A stretch of DNA of 54,960 nucleotides from Natrinema gari JCM 14663. GTDB taxonomy: Archaea > Halobacteriota > Halobacteria > Halobacteriales > Natrialbaceae. The notes beneath the pieces were generated by a model. The model had not been told where the DNA came from. It made no database searches and was given only the letters and a program-made list of their open reading frames with translations. Location: NCBI RefSeq assembly GCF_000337175.1, contig NZ_AOIJ01000045.1, forward strand, positions 4,646 through 59,605. Reading direction: 5' to 3'. Each line of letters begins with the position of its first letter. Position 1 is the first letter of the stretch. The position numbers and the translations under genes were made by a program. Positions 28,710 through 37,596 of the stretch are shown here, piece by piece.

Positions 28710-30096
28710 ATGGCTGAAAATGATGGCCAGAAAAGAAGAAGAGTGCTACAGAACCTTGGGATTGGATCGGTGACTACCCTATCTAGTATCCCAGTTGTAG
28801 GGGCTGCCAGAAATGATCAAACACAAGATTTGGTGGGAATGTCTTATGATACCCTAACACATGAGACTGGTGAACTAGTAACTGGACAGATTCCCGCTCG
28901 AAATGATTCTGGTGGTTCAATCGAAGTTGCTGGGTTTAATATTCCACTTGGGAAATTAGAGGAAAAATCCACAAAGGCAGACCGAGTGAGATCTAGTTAT
29001 GCAGGTGTTCTACATGATGAAGAGTTCAATTCGAAAAATTCCCGGTCTGACAGAAAGGCCCCACTAAAAGTTCGCATAGATCAAAAGACTGATCACGTCT
29101 CTGGAATGCTAAGCCGCCCCTCGGGAGAGTTTGGGAGGTTGGGTTTTTTACCTTATCGACCCAGATAAATTAAATAATGGGGAGGATTTAATGAGACCAG
29201 ATGCTGCCCCTGAATGGGAGGATCATCCACTAAACTTTGAAGTTCCAAGTGAAGGCCTCCCAACAGACTCTTCGCCGTCCAGTATGTCAGAATTTAGAAG
29301 GAGTCGGAGAAAGTCAGATCAGAAAGAAAAGAAGACAGAACCTACATCCACTTCTGGAGATAGTGGTGTTGTTGCTGAATTTTCCCATGAAAGTACACTC
29401 AAAGGGAGGTGTGAAAGTTCAAATTATCAGGTGAATTTTGGTGTTTTAGCTGATACCAGAAGAGATCATAACTATAATGAGATCGTTGAGAACCAATCTA
29501 ATGTATGGCGATTTTATGTATACTTTGGTGATCGTCCTAATAACGTATTTGACTGCGATTCTGTAGATAACATTTATCCAAGCAACTACTCGTTACATGT
29601 TGAACCGTTCTATGACAAACAGGAAGGCTATATTAATTTCTCTCATCCCGAACCATCCGATGGCGATGGAGAAAACGATAACGATGAACTTGGATTGGTT
29701 TTAGACATTGTTCGTAGTGCTGGAAAACTTGCTTCAATTGGGGCATCCATTGCTGACTATGTTATGGAAGGATCCGGGAGTTCAACTACAGTAGAATATT
29801 ACGATGGTGGGACCATATATGACTTTGATGTTGATCTTAGTGGATCATATGAGGACTTGCCGAGAGAATTATCTGATAAAGGTAAAACCACTCAATTTTC
29901 ATTAAGACTTCATAATGACTGGCCTGCCGAGGACATGATGTGTTCAATTGATTTCCAACCAGAATACACGTTCCACTATGTAGATAGCACTGGAAATTCC
30001 TGTGAATGTTTTCAGGCTACGACTGTTGGTCTGTACAAAACCGTCACACCAGACAGGACCAAAACGGAAGCCTGGTATGATTCAGTAGACCCGTGA
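28710..30096 (+). pseudogene. Tat-exported protein, frameshifted at a T6 run
   Basis: About 461 residues if repaired. The N-terminus has a twin-arginine-like signal KRRRVLQNLGIGSVTTLSSI (about 8-27). Then YDTLTHETGELVTGQIPARN, VAGFNIPLGKLEEK and MLSRPSGEFGRLGF, a pattern I associate with a haloarchaeal exported family of unknown function. At 29144-29149 six T shift the frame and stop it at 29166; with five T the protein continues GFYLIDPDKLNNGEDLMRPD and on to 30096. The second half holds a Ser/Lys/Glu-rich linker (about 190-225), a cysteine-containing beta-rich domain and a helix LDIVRSAGKLASIGASIADY. ATG 28710 is preferred over 28671, which would precede the signal with a hydrophobic tail. 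AT-rich codon use marks it as recently acquired. Confidence 0.75.
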
Positions 30097-30104
30097 TCTG
30101 AATT

Positions 30105-30548
30105 TCACTGAGTATTTGTGATATCCTCGGCAGCGGCACAACCCGCTTTGGCATCAATATACTCCTCATGTACTCTAAAACCAATATTATCACCACCTAC
30201 ATCCCCATCGCAATTCATTACAATATTTGTTGTCTCTTTCCGACTACCATTAACAATTATCGTGGACTCTAATTTTGCCCCTTCTGAGATATTATCTATC
30301 CTAATCCGTGATTTTGAAGAAAAATTATATGTGTCCCGGCTTTGTGGAGGAAGACCATATCTTTGCTCAACAATATTCTTTCCGTCGTGAATGACTACCA
30401 ATTGTACTTCAATATCATCGTTAGTGTGGTTTACAACCATTGTCTGCAAAACCAGATGCTTATTTTCAAACAATGAACAGCCAGCTAAAGTGCTCAAAAA
30501 AATGGGCATAGAAGCAAGGATCTTTCGTCGACGTAAATCAGTACCCAT
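30105..30548 (-). CDS. Tat lipoprotein, hypothetical
   Basis: 147 residues. LRRRKILASMPIFLSTLAGC (5-24) is a twin-arginine signal ending in a lipobox, so the mature protein would be lipid-anchored at Cys24 outside the cell. The rest is beta-rich (VLQTMVVNHTNDDIEVQLVV, then YNFSSKSRIRIDNI and ESTIIVNGSRKETT), an immunoglobulin-like pattern. It converges on the frameshifted exported protein with only 8 bases between stops and shares its AT-rich codon use, so the two probably arrived together. Confidence 0.78.
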   Translation of the reverse strand: MGTDLRRRKILASMPIFLSTLAGCSLFENKHLVLQTMVVNHTNDDIEVQLVVIHDGKNIVEQRYGLPPQSRDTYNFSSKSRIRIDNISEGAKLESTIIVNGSRKETTNIVMNCDGDVGGDNIGFRVHEEYIDAKAGCAAAEDITNTQ

Positions 30549-30687
30549 ATTTAATCAAACTCTCCACTAATCAAATAACTTTCTCTTCTGGATACTGTAA
30601 AAGTGAGGCTGAAAACATCGTTTCCGCGGCTTCGTCCGCTTCGACGGGTAACCACTCGCCTCGTTTGCAGATGTTGGGTAATCGCAG

Positions 30688-31224
30688 CTATACGGGATGG
30701 TCGTGTTCGCTTTCGAACTCGCGCTGGCGGCGATACTGGTCGACAAACTCCGCGACGTCGAACTCGAGCATCTGGGACTCGAACTCCGAGACAGCGGTGT
30801 CGTCGTCGGCGTGGCTGATCGCGTGCTCCATCAGTTCGACGACGAGTTCGACGACGATTTCGTGGAGGCGGCGGGCATCGAAGTCGGTCAGCCACAACAG
30901 CGTGTAGCCGACGGCACCGTCGTCGCTTGCGTCGTAGATGACGACCTCCTCGGGGAACTCCTCGAGAACCACGCCCAGCAGGTGAGGCGTCCCGAACTCC
31001 TCGAATTCGTCGTCGGTGTCGATCGTCTCCTGAAGGACGGCGACGAGCGACTCCGGGAAGAACCGCGAGGGCGGATTGACATCCGTCACGACGGCGTGGC
31101 TATCACCGCAGGGACAGGTATACTCGCGCATCCCCAGATCGATCTCGTGGGGATCGACGGTCTCCCCGCAGGGGAGCTCGAGGCGATCACCGCTGTCGGA
31201 ACCCGAAGCGCGGGGGTCTGCCAT
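30688..31224 (-). CDS. DUF5815 family protein
   Basis: 178 residues from ATG 31224 (alternative ATG 31251). A Halobacteria-only family by my recollection. An N-terminal CxnCxC zinc-type pattern is visible: LPCGETVDP and YTCPCGDSHAVV. Then VNPPSRFFPESLVAVLQE, FGTPHLLGVVLEEFPEEVVI and a helix RRLHEIVVELVVELMEHAIS with HADDD. The C-terminus (AEFVDQYRRQREFESEHDHP) is the part duplicated in divergent form at 28454-28498. Function unknown. Confidence 0.82.
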   Translation of the reverse strand: MADPRASGSDSGDRLELPCGETVDPHEIDLGMREYTCPCGDSHAVVTDVNPPSRFFPESLVAVLQETIDTDDEFEEFGTPHLLGVVLEEFPEEVVIYDASDDGAVGYTLLWLTDFDARRLHEIVVELVVELMEHAISHADDDTAVSEFESQMLEFDVAEFVDQYRRQREFESEHDHPV

Positions 31225-31411
31225 TGCGAGCGCTTCGGCTGGCGCGGGCATAAGCGCGACGACTCGCGGAGAACGGGCGGCGGCTCGGCTTCTTCGGACC
31301 GAGTCGGACGGCGGCTCGAGGGAGCTGACCCGGTACGACGTGCTCCTCGTGAGCTCAACACACGGGTTCGGGACCGAGGGGGAACGCCCGCGAGCGATCC
31401 GACGGCGTGGC

Positions 31412-31822
31412 CTACGGCCAGTCGTCGCGGACCTGCTCCGCGTCGTCGTCCTCGTCTTCGGCGTGGCTCGCCACGATCCAGTCGGCCGCCTCCGCGGCGT
31501 CCTCGACGTCGAGGTACTCCCAGCCGACCTCGTCGGCCAGTCGCTCGTCGTCGTCGTTTGCACCGACGTAGACGTAGCGTTCGGTGTCGAACTGGTCTTT
31601 GACACCCTCGAGGCTCTCCGCTTTCCCGCGGGGACCGGAGAAGAAGTCCTGTCGGATGCGGTTCTTCCGCGTGAAGTTCGTCACGACGTAGGTCGGTTTC
31701 TCCGAGACGACGCCGATGTACTCGGTCCACCCTCTGGCGTCTTCGAACACGCGCTCGGGCGAGGCGAGTTCCTTGAGCGCCTCGAGTTCGAACGCCAGTG
31801 TCATGTCGCTGTCGCCGTTCAT
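31412..31822 (-). CDS. Conserved Halobacteria protein (DUF7124-like)
   Basis: 136 residues (a second ATG at 31804). MTLAFELEALKELASPERVF, then YIGVVSEKPTYVVTNFTRKN and RIRQDFFSGPRGKAESL form a compact alpha/beta pattern with a basic patch, and the tail is acidic. I associate it with DUF7124 from memory; no function is known. It precedes the DUF5815 gene on the same strand. Confidence 0.75.
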   Translation of the reverse strand: MNGDSDMTLAFELEALKELASPERVFEDARGWTEYIGVVSEKPTYVVTNFTRKNRIRQDFFSGPRGKAESLEGVKDQFDTERYVYVGANDDDERLADEVGWEYLDVEDAAEAADWIVASHAEDEDDDAEQVRDDWP

Positions 31823-31906
31823 GCCTCACCGAAGGCGCGCACGCGGGAAAACGACTTCGATACCACCCACCGGAAGCGGGCCGGGTCGCGACCCACCGGG
31901 GCCGGC

Positions 31907-32155
31907 TCAAACGCGTGCGACGCGGTAGTAGTCCGTGAAGACCAGTATCTCGCCCGGTTCGAGGTCCGTCGCGGCGGTCGAGACTGGTCGGTCATTGGAA
32001 ACGGCGCGGTAGACGGCCGCCAGCGTCTCCGTATCGAGTTGATCGACGTGACGAACTGTTGCACTCGCCGCGACTGATTCGACCTGCTCGAGTCGGGCAT
32101 CGGCGTGTTCGATCCGTACTGATCGACGGCGGCGTTCACTGGCAGCCATGTTCAT
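31907..32155 (-). CDS. Small hypothetical protein
   Basis: 82 residues. ATG 32155 is chosen because ACTATTAAG at 32180-32188 lies 25-33 bases upstream, as for a leaderless message. The N-terminus is basic (ASERRRRSVRIEHADA), followed by SVAASATVRHVDQLDTETLA and a hydrophobic C-terminus (GEILVFTDYYRVARV). Not recognised. Confidence 0.65.
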   Translation of the reverse strand: MNMAASERRRRSVRIEHADARLEQVESVAASATVRHVDQLDTETLAAVYRAVSNDRPVSTAATDLEPGEILVFTDYYRVARV

Positions 32156-32331
32156 TGTTACCAAATGACCGTTACTGACTTAATAGTTCCGGCGGGGAGA
32201 GCGACCAGTCGTGGGGTAGAAGACACTGCGTGTCCCCGTCGCCGAGCGGCGGGGATCGAACGGAGTGACTCCGAGGCGGCGCGCTCGGGGACTCGAGAAC
32301 GCGAAAAACGGACTGCGTCGGGCGAACCGGA

Positions 32332-33570
32332 CTACTGTTCCTGGGGCGCTGCGAGGTCGTCCAGATCGACGGACTGTTCCAGGAGCACGTCGGCCTGGTC
32401 GGCGACGACGCGCTGTTCGCGCATGAGCTGTTTGAACTTGCTCTGGGGCGAGAGGTCGCCGATGAGGACGCCGCCGACGATCCGGCCGTCTTTGAAGGCG
32501 ATGCGCCGCCACTCGGTGTCGCTGTAGCGCCGTTCGGCGTGGTCGTCGCCAAGCGTCGGGTGACCGAAGGAGAGGAACGGGAAGTCGAAGTGGGTAATGG
32601 AGTACGAGGAGACCCACTGGAACCCTTCGGCCTCCTCGTCGGCGGCCATGTTGACCGCGGCGACGCGGCCCTGTTCCTTCGCCGAGCCCCACGAGCCGTT
32701 CTGGCCCTGCTCGCCGAGCAGGACGTCGTAGAACCGAGTGAGGTCGCCGGCAGCGTAGACATCGTCGACGTTGGTCTGCATGTACTCGTCGACGACGATC
32801 CCGTTGTCCCGTTCGATGCCGGACCCGCGGAGGAACTCGGTGTTGAAGTTCAAGCCGATAGCGGCCCCGACGAAGTCACACTCGTAGCGGTCGCCGTTCG
32901 GATCGACGGCGGCGGTAACATGTCCGTCGTCGTCGGTCTCGAAGTGATCGACGCCGCTATCGAAGACCGGTTCGACGCCGACCTCTCGCATGCCCTCGTG
33001 CATGATCTCCGCACCGTCGCCGGAGAGGGCGTATCGCCACCAGCGGTCGCCGCGCATCAGGTACTCGGCCTCGATACCCTGTGCCCCACAGACCGCGGCG
33101 AAGTCGATCCCGAGGAGTCCGGCACCGACGATGACGCCCTTGTCCGCGTTTTCCGCGTGCTCGCGGATGCCGCGGGCGTCCTCGAAGGTCCAGAAGTGGT
33201 GAATCCCGTCGGCATCGCTGTTTTCGACGGGCAGTTGTGTCGGCGTCCCGCCGGTCGCGACGAGCAGCTTATCGTACGGCATCTCGCCGCTATCGTGGGT
33301 ATTGACGACCTTCGCGTCGGTATCGACGCTCGTGACGTGAGTGTTCAACGAGAGGTCGATCTCGCGTTCCTGATACCAGTCCTCGTCGTGAATCGAAATG
33401 GGGGCTTCGGGGAGCTTCCCTTTCGCGTGTTCCTTGATGAGAATCCGGTTGTACAGTGGCTCCCCCTCATCGGTGATGACGGTAATCTTCGCGTCCGGGT
33501 CTTCCTCCCGGAGGGTCTCGGCGGCCGAACTACCCGAGATCCCGTCACCGATGATGACGTACTGAGTCAT
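32332..33570 (-). CDS. FAD-dependent NAD(P)H oxidoreductase
   Basis: 412 residues, two-dinucleotide-binding-domain flavoprotein. FAD motif IIGDGISGSSAAETLREED (5-23), NAD(P) motif VGAGLLGIDFAAV (about 147-159) and C-terminal FAD motif VYAAGDLTRFYD (about 270-281). It most resembles the reductase part of NirB and rubredoxin/ferredoxin reductases (EPLYNRILIKEHAKGKLPE). It has no redox-active CxxC and no sirohaem domain. The electron acceptor is not encoded nearby. Confidence 0.92.
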   Translation of the reverse strand: MTQYVIIGDGISGSSAAETLREEDPDAKITVITDEGEPLYNRILIKEHAKGKLPEAPISIHDEDWYQEREIDLSLNTHVTSVDTDAKVVNTHDSGEMPYDKLLVATGGTPTQLPVENSDADGIHHFWTFEDARGIREHAENADKGVIVGAGLLGIDFAAVCGAQGIEAEYLMRGDRWWRYALSGDGAEIMHEGMREVGVEPVFDSGVDHFETDDDGHVTAAVDPNGDRYECDFVGAAIGLNFNTEFLRGSGIERDNGIVVDEYMQTNVDDVYAAGDLTRFYDVLLGEQGQNGSWGSAKEQGRVAAVNMAADEEAEGFQWVSSYSITHFDFPFLSFGHPTLGDDHAERRYSDTEWRRIAFKDGRIVGGVLIGDLSPQSKFKQLMREQRVVADQADVLLEQSVDLDDLAAPQEQ

Positions 33571-33874
33571 ATCGGGAACGTTCGTAATGCGGGTTAAAGT
33601 GGGTTGCTATCTCGTCCATTTTACCGCACGGGGAGCGTTGCCACTACGATTGTAAACTGAACCCCGAATATATTCACCAGAATGGCTCCGACCCGACGGT
33701 TCCGATACCAGTTCTCGGACAGGCACAGTTTACCGCCATCTCCGACGCCCGGTCCGACACGCCGATCGACCTGCCCGACCGGAGCAGCGACGGGACGCGA
33801 GCGGCGGCGAACCGCCGTCGGACCTAACATTGTTGTCCGAACGGCTCTTTAGGATCCCTTCCCAAGACGAAGAC
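33571..33874. other. Intergenic stretch before the DUF6149 gene
   Basis: 304 bases. A plus-strand frame ending at 33827 stays open for about 80 codons and looks coding-like near its end (QNGSDPTVPIPVLGQAQFTA) but has no ATG. The rest shows no recognisable signal. Confidence 0.4.
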
Positions 33875-34444
33875 ATGAAACTCCGTCAGAACGCGAAACA
33901 TTTCGCCTATCGGACGGCCCTCGAGACGCCGGGCATTCGATCGGTCGCCAACTCGGGACTCGTCAGACTCCATACCAAGATCTTCGCCGGGAAGGCCGAC
34001 CCCGCCCACGCCGAGGAGCGCACGGCCCACCTCGATGGCCTCTTCGACGCGACGATGGACGCCTACCTGCGTGCGCTACAGGAGGGCTACTCCGAAGCCG
34101 AGGCCCGCGAGATCACGCACATCCAGGCCAACTTCGACTTCTACAACCACGGGTGGACCGAGATGATGGAGTTCCCCGCCGACGAACTCGAGACCCACTA
34201 CGACCGCTACGGCGACTTCTTCGATCGCTGGGACGTGACGATCGCCGAGCCGCTGGGCCAATTCGCGCCGCCAGCGGGCCTCCCCGAAGCGCCCTCGACA
34301 CCCGAACGCCTCGAGAATCCCGACCACCCCCACGCCGAAGGCGGGTTCGCCGACGACGTCTACGTCGAAACCGACGACGGCGAACTCGTCGTCGGCGGTC
34401 GTGACGCGTCGACCGACGGATCGCGAGCCTCGAGTAGCAACTGA
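33875..34444 (+). CDS. DUF6149 family protein
   Basis: 189 residues from ATG 33875, where the family-like N-terminus MKLRQNAKHFAYRTALETPG begins; an upstream ATG at 33830 is in frame. Mostly helical: ERTAHLDGLFDATMDAYLRA, EAREITHIQANFDFYNHGWT with EMMEFPADEL, then a proline-rich acidic tail. Halobacteria-restricted as far as I know. Function unknown. Confidence 0.8.
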   Translation: MKLRQNAKHFAYRTALETPGIRSVANSGLVRLHTKIFAGKADPAHAEERTAHLDGLFDATMDAYLRALQEGYSEAEAREITHIQANFDFYNHGWTEMMEFPADELETHYDRYGDFFDRWDVTIAEPLGQFAPPAGLPEAPSTPERLENPDHPHAEGGFADDVYVETDDGELVVGGRDASTDGSRASSSN

Positions 34445-34614
34445 AACGAGTGACACACTGATCGGAACGCTGTCGTGCGATCAGGTGTGCAATGACGTTC
34501 AGTTACTACGATAGCGGCAGCCGAACGGCACCCGGGTAAGCCGCCTCATACCCTCAGAACCGACGATAGTAACGAGATCGTAACAATAGCCGCCGTCGAC
34601 CTGGGCCGCCGTGA

Positions 34615-35895
34615 ATGCAACGGCGGCACTATCTCGCAGCGACGGCATCACTCTCCCTGGCCGGCTGTCTCACCTCGAGATGGCTCGATTCGGCACCCGC
34701 GGAGGCCGATTCGAACGCGAGCCGGGACACTGACCCGCCACCACGGCCCGAATCCGGCGATCCGCCACCGGCGGGCAACCTGGGACCGGCCGGGACGATC
34801 GACGATTTCGAGACGCTAGACTCCTGGGAGGTCTTCGGCGCGACGCTCTCGCCCGATCCGTCCCGGTCGGTCGTCGGGACCCGGAGCGCCCGCCTCGAGA
34901 TTCCGGCGACCGAGCGGACCGGCGGAATCACGACGACGTTCGACGAGCCTCGCGACCTCACCGACGTCGTCCCGGGCCTCGCCGTCGCGTCAAAGGGGCT
35001 CGTCGTCCCGTGGCTCCGATTGACCGACGACGACGGCCGCCAGATCGACTACCGTCGCGGGATCAAGGGCGGTCTGCCGCTCGTCCGATACAATTTCGGG
35101 ATCGACGCGGTCGCGGCGGAGTTCGATCCGACTGCGGTCCGCAACCTCTCCGTCCTCGTCAGGACGAACAAGGGTGAGGCGGAGACCGTCTGGCTCGACG
35201 ACCTCCATCTCGTGCCGCGACCCGACACCGGGAAAGTGATGTTCCAGTTCGACGACGCCCACGTCACCGACTACACGAAAGCGCTCCCGACACTCGAGGA
35301 GTACGGCTATCCCGCTGTCTCGTTCGTCAACCCCGCCCGGATCGAAGCGGAGATGCGCGGTGCCGACGACCCCGGCGGCTTCCCTCGGCTCACAGTCGAT
35401 CACCTCCACGAACTCGACGACGCCGGGTGGGTCATCGGGAACCACTGCTATACCCACCCGCACCTGTCGACCCTCGAGACGGAAGCACAGGAGACGGAAA
35501 TCAAGAAGGGGAAGGAGTGGCTCGAGGCGGAAGGGTTCGCGGACGGGGCGCGGTACTTCGCCTATCCGCACGGCGACTACGACGAACGGACGCTCGCCCT
35601 CGTCGAGCGGCATCACGACCTCGGCTTCGCGGGCGGCCGTCCGGTGCAGGGCTACGCCGTGAACCCGCGACAGACGTCCCGGATCGGCGAGCCCACTGCC
35701 GAGCGCGCCCGGACGGCGATCGAGCGCACGGCGTCGATGCGCGGGATCACCGCGCTGTTTTTCCATCGGCTCGAGGGCGATACCCTCGCCGCCTTCGAGG
35801 CGGCGGTCGAAACGGTTCACGAATACCACTCCGCCGGCGAACTCGACGTGATCCTGCCGGCGGCCCTCGAAGGCCCGCTCCGGTTCGATGCCTAG
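34615..35895 (+). CDS. Polysaccharide deacetylase family lipoprotein
   Basis: 426 residues. RRHYLAATASLSLAGC (3-18) is a Tat lipoprotein signal. Residues about 60-195 form a beta-sandwich, carbohydrate-binding-like domain (TIDDFETLDSWEVFGATLSP ... VWLDDLHLVPRP). From about 205 comes the NodB-like deacetylase: MFQFDDAHVTDY with the catalytic/metal Asp pair, then NHCYTHPHLSTLE with the metal His residues, and FAYPHGDYDERTLALVERHH. Probably removes acetyl groups from an extracellular glycan. Confidence 0.9.
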   Translation: MQRRHYLAATASLSLAGCLTSRWLDSAPAEADSNASRDTDPPPRPESGDPPPAGNLGPAGTIDDFETLDSWEVFGATLSPDPSRSVVGTRSARLEIPATERTGGITTTFDEPRDLTDVVPGLAVASKGLVVPWLRLTDDDGRQIDYRRGIKGGLPLVRYNFGIDAVAAEFDPTAVRNLSVLVRTNKGEAETVWLDDLHLVPRPDTGKVMFQFDDAHVTDYTKALPTLEEYGYPAVSFVNPARIEAEMRGADDPGGFPRLTVDHLHELDDAGWVIGNHCYTHPHLSTLETEAQETEIKKGKEWLEAEGFADGARYFAYPHGDYDERTLALVERHHDLGFAGGRPVQGYAVNPRQTSRIGEPTAERARTAIERTASMRGITALFFHRLEGDTLAAFEAAVETVHEYHSAGELDVILPAALEGPLRFDA

Positions 35896-35967
35896 GGGTC
35901 CCGAGTACGGACGACGCCGGTTCCCAAGCGGCTAAGTGCACGGCGGGCCCGGAGTCGGGTAACGGAC

Positions 35968-37239
35968 ATGGGGCTGAACGCGAACGATCGTGCGATCGCG
36001 GGCTTTACGATGGCGGGCCACGCGCTCGTCCACTGGTTCGAGACCTCGATCCCGATCTTGCTGGTCGTCTGGCTGACCGAGTTCGACGTGGGCATTGCGA
36101 AGTTCGGACTCGTGGTCGCGCTCGGGTACGCGCCCTTCGGGATGGGGGCGCTCCCCGGCGGTATCCTCGCGGACCGATACGGTCCGAAACGGCTCGTCGT
36201 GAGCTGTCTCGCAGGGATGAGCGCCGCGTTCCTCGTGCTCTCGCTGGCCACGTCGATCTATACGATCGCCGTCGGCCTCGTCCTCTGGGGCGTCGCGGCC
36301 AGCGTCTATCATCCCGCCGGCCTCGCGCTCATCAGTACCGGCGTTTCGGAGCGCGGGACCGTCTTCGCCTGGCACGGCATCGCCGGCAACGCCGGCATCG
36401 CGCTCGGTCCCTTCGTCGCGGCGACGCTACTGATCTTCCTCGAGTGGTCGCTCGTCGCGGCGATCCTCGCCGGTCCCGGCATCCTCGCCGTTATCTACGG
36501 TCTCAGTGCGGAGTTCGATCCGACCGCAGCCGTCGACGACGGCGTCGACGCCGGCCCCGACGAGGCGCTGTCGTTGTCGACACTCGTCTCGGACTCCCGG
36601 GCGCTGTTCGCGAGCGCCTTCGCGATCATCTTCGCCGTCGTCGCCGTCGAGGGGCTGTACTACCGCGGCATGCTCACCTACCTCCCCGAGATCCTCCACG
36701 GCCTCGACGCGATCGACGGGATCGCCGTTCCCGCCGGTCTCGAGGGGATCGAGCCGGCCGATTACATCTACGTCGGGCTGCTGGTCGTCGGGATGGGCGG
36801 ACAGTACGTCGGCGGGAAGTTGACCGATCGCGTGCCGCCGGCACGCGGGCTGATCGGACTCTTCGCCGTTCTCGCGGTCCTCGCGCTCGCGTTCGTTCCC
36901 GGGACGGAACTGGGGCTGCTCGGGATTATCGTCCTCTGTGGCACCTTCGGGTTCTTCCTCTTTGCGATCCAACCGTTCTACCAGAACGCGGTCGCGGTGT
37001 ACACGCCGCCGGACACGCGCGGGCTCTCCTACGGGTACACCTATCTCGGGGAGTTCGGACTCGGATCGGCGAGTATCGCCGTCGGCGGCGTCGTCCTCGG
37101 CGAGGCCTCGCTGACGGCGTTTTTCGCCCTACTCGCGACCGTCGCGCTCACCGGCGCCGTCCTCTCGATCGCGCTGCTCGTCGGTCGCGACCGGCTCGTC
37201 GACACCGGCCGTCCCGCCGACGCGAACGCGAACGACTGA
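35968..37239 (+). CDS. MFS transporter
   Basis: 423 residues with about 12 transmembrane segments. The helix 2-3 loop motif is GGILADRYGPKRLVV (about 58-72), and the matching second-half motif is VGGKLTDRVPPARG (about 287-300). Glycine-rich helices GNAGIALGPFVAATLLIFLE suggest an antiporter-like subfamily, but the substrate is unknown. The gene stands 72 bases downstream of the deacetylase on the same strand. Confidence 0.9.
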   Translation: MGLNANDRAIAGFTMAGHALVHWFETSIPILLVVWLTEFDVGIAKFGLVVALGYAPFGMGALPGGILADRYGPKRLVVSCLAGMSAAFLVLSLATSIYTIAVGLVLWGVAASVYHPAGLALISTGVSERGTVFAWHGIAGNAGIALGPFVAATLLIFLEWSLVAAILAGPGILAVIYGLSAEFDPTAAVDDGVDAGPDEALSLSTLVSDSRALFASAFAIIFAVVAVEGLYYRGMLTYLPEILHGLDAIDGIAVPAGLEGIEPADYIYVGLLVVGMGGQYVGGKLTDRVPPARGLIGLFAVLAVLALAFVPGTELGLLGIIVLCGTFGFFLFAIQPFYQNAVAVYTPPDTRGLSYGYTYLGEFGLGSASIAVGGVVLGEASLTAFFALLATVALTGAVLSIALLVGRDRLVDTGRPADANAND

Positions 37240-37596
37240 CGACAGCGACCGTACAAACCGACGACCGGCGACTCGAGACGGCGATTCGACTGGCACTCGA
37301 CTGAACGCCCGCTCCCGGAACCCGTCCCTGCCGCCCGGACAGCCCATTCGGTCGGACTCGTGTCGGTTATGTGAGCCACGACGGCGTGACGTAGCTCGAG
37401 CCGGTCGCCTGTTCCGGTGGTCAGATGACTTCCTGGCTTCCATCGCCATCGTTCTCCCAGACGATCGACCCGGCCGTCTCGAGACAGCGGGCAACCGCCG
37501 TCCACGACGGGGAGTGTGACCCGTCGGGCGGGCAGCGACTCGCCGACGACTGGGTCGTGGTGCACACCGGGGGGCCGTTGGCGGCCCGTAACCGAT
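37240..37596. other. Intergenic stretch with a signal-peptide-like repeat
   Basis: 357 bases between convergent genes. Bases 37460-37492 match 38771-38803 (inside the lipoprotein gene) at 30 of 33 positions and on the minus strand read RCLETAGSIV, against GCLETAGSFV in the lipoprotein. A minus-strand frame of about 48 codons from GTG ending in TGA at 37424 contains it. This may be a remnant of a duplicated 5' end or a chance match in CTCGAG-rich DNA. Confidence 0.35.

Larger units (their letters stand above)
28499..30687. mobile_element. AT-rich accessory island at the DUF5815 3' end
   Basis: About 2.2 kb of visibly AT-rich DNA (codons such as AAT, GAA, TTT, ATA) between GC-rich flanks. It carries two genes for exported proteins and no integrase, transposase or terminal inverted repeats. 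The left edge coincides with the displaced DUF5815 terminus at 28454-28498 and the right edge with the stop of the intact DUF5815 gene at 30688. Foreign origin is inferred from composition and these edges. Confidence 0.6.

Noticed and set aside
33598..33827. Plus-strand stop-free frame with coding-like codons
   Set aside because: No ATG and no recognised family; it could be a remnant, but the evidence is weaker than for 18709-18924.
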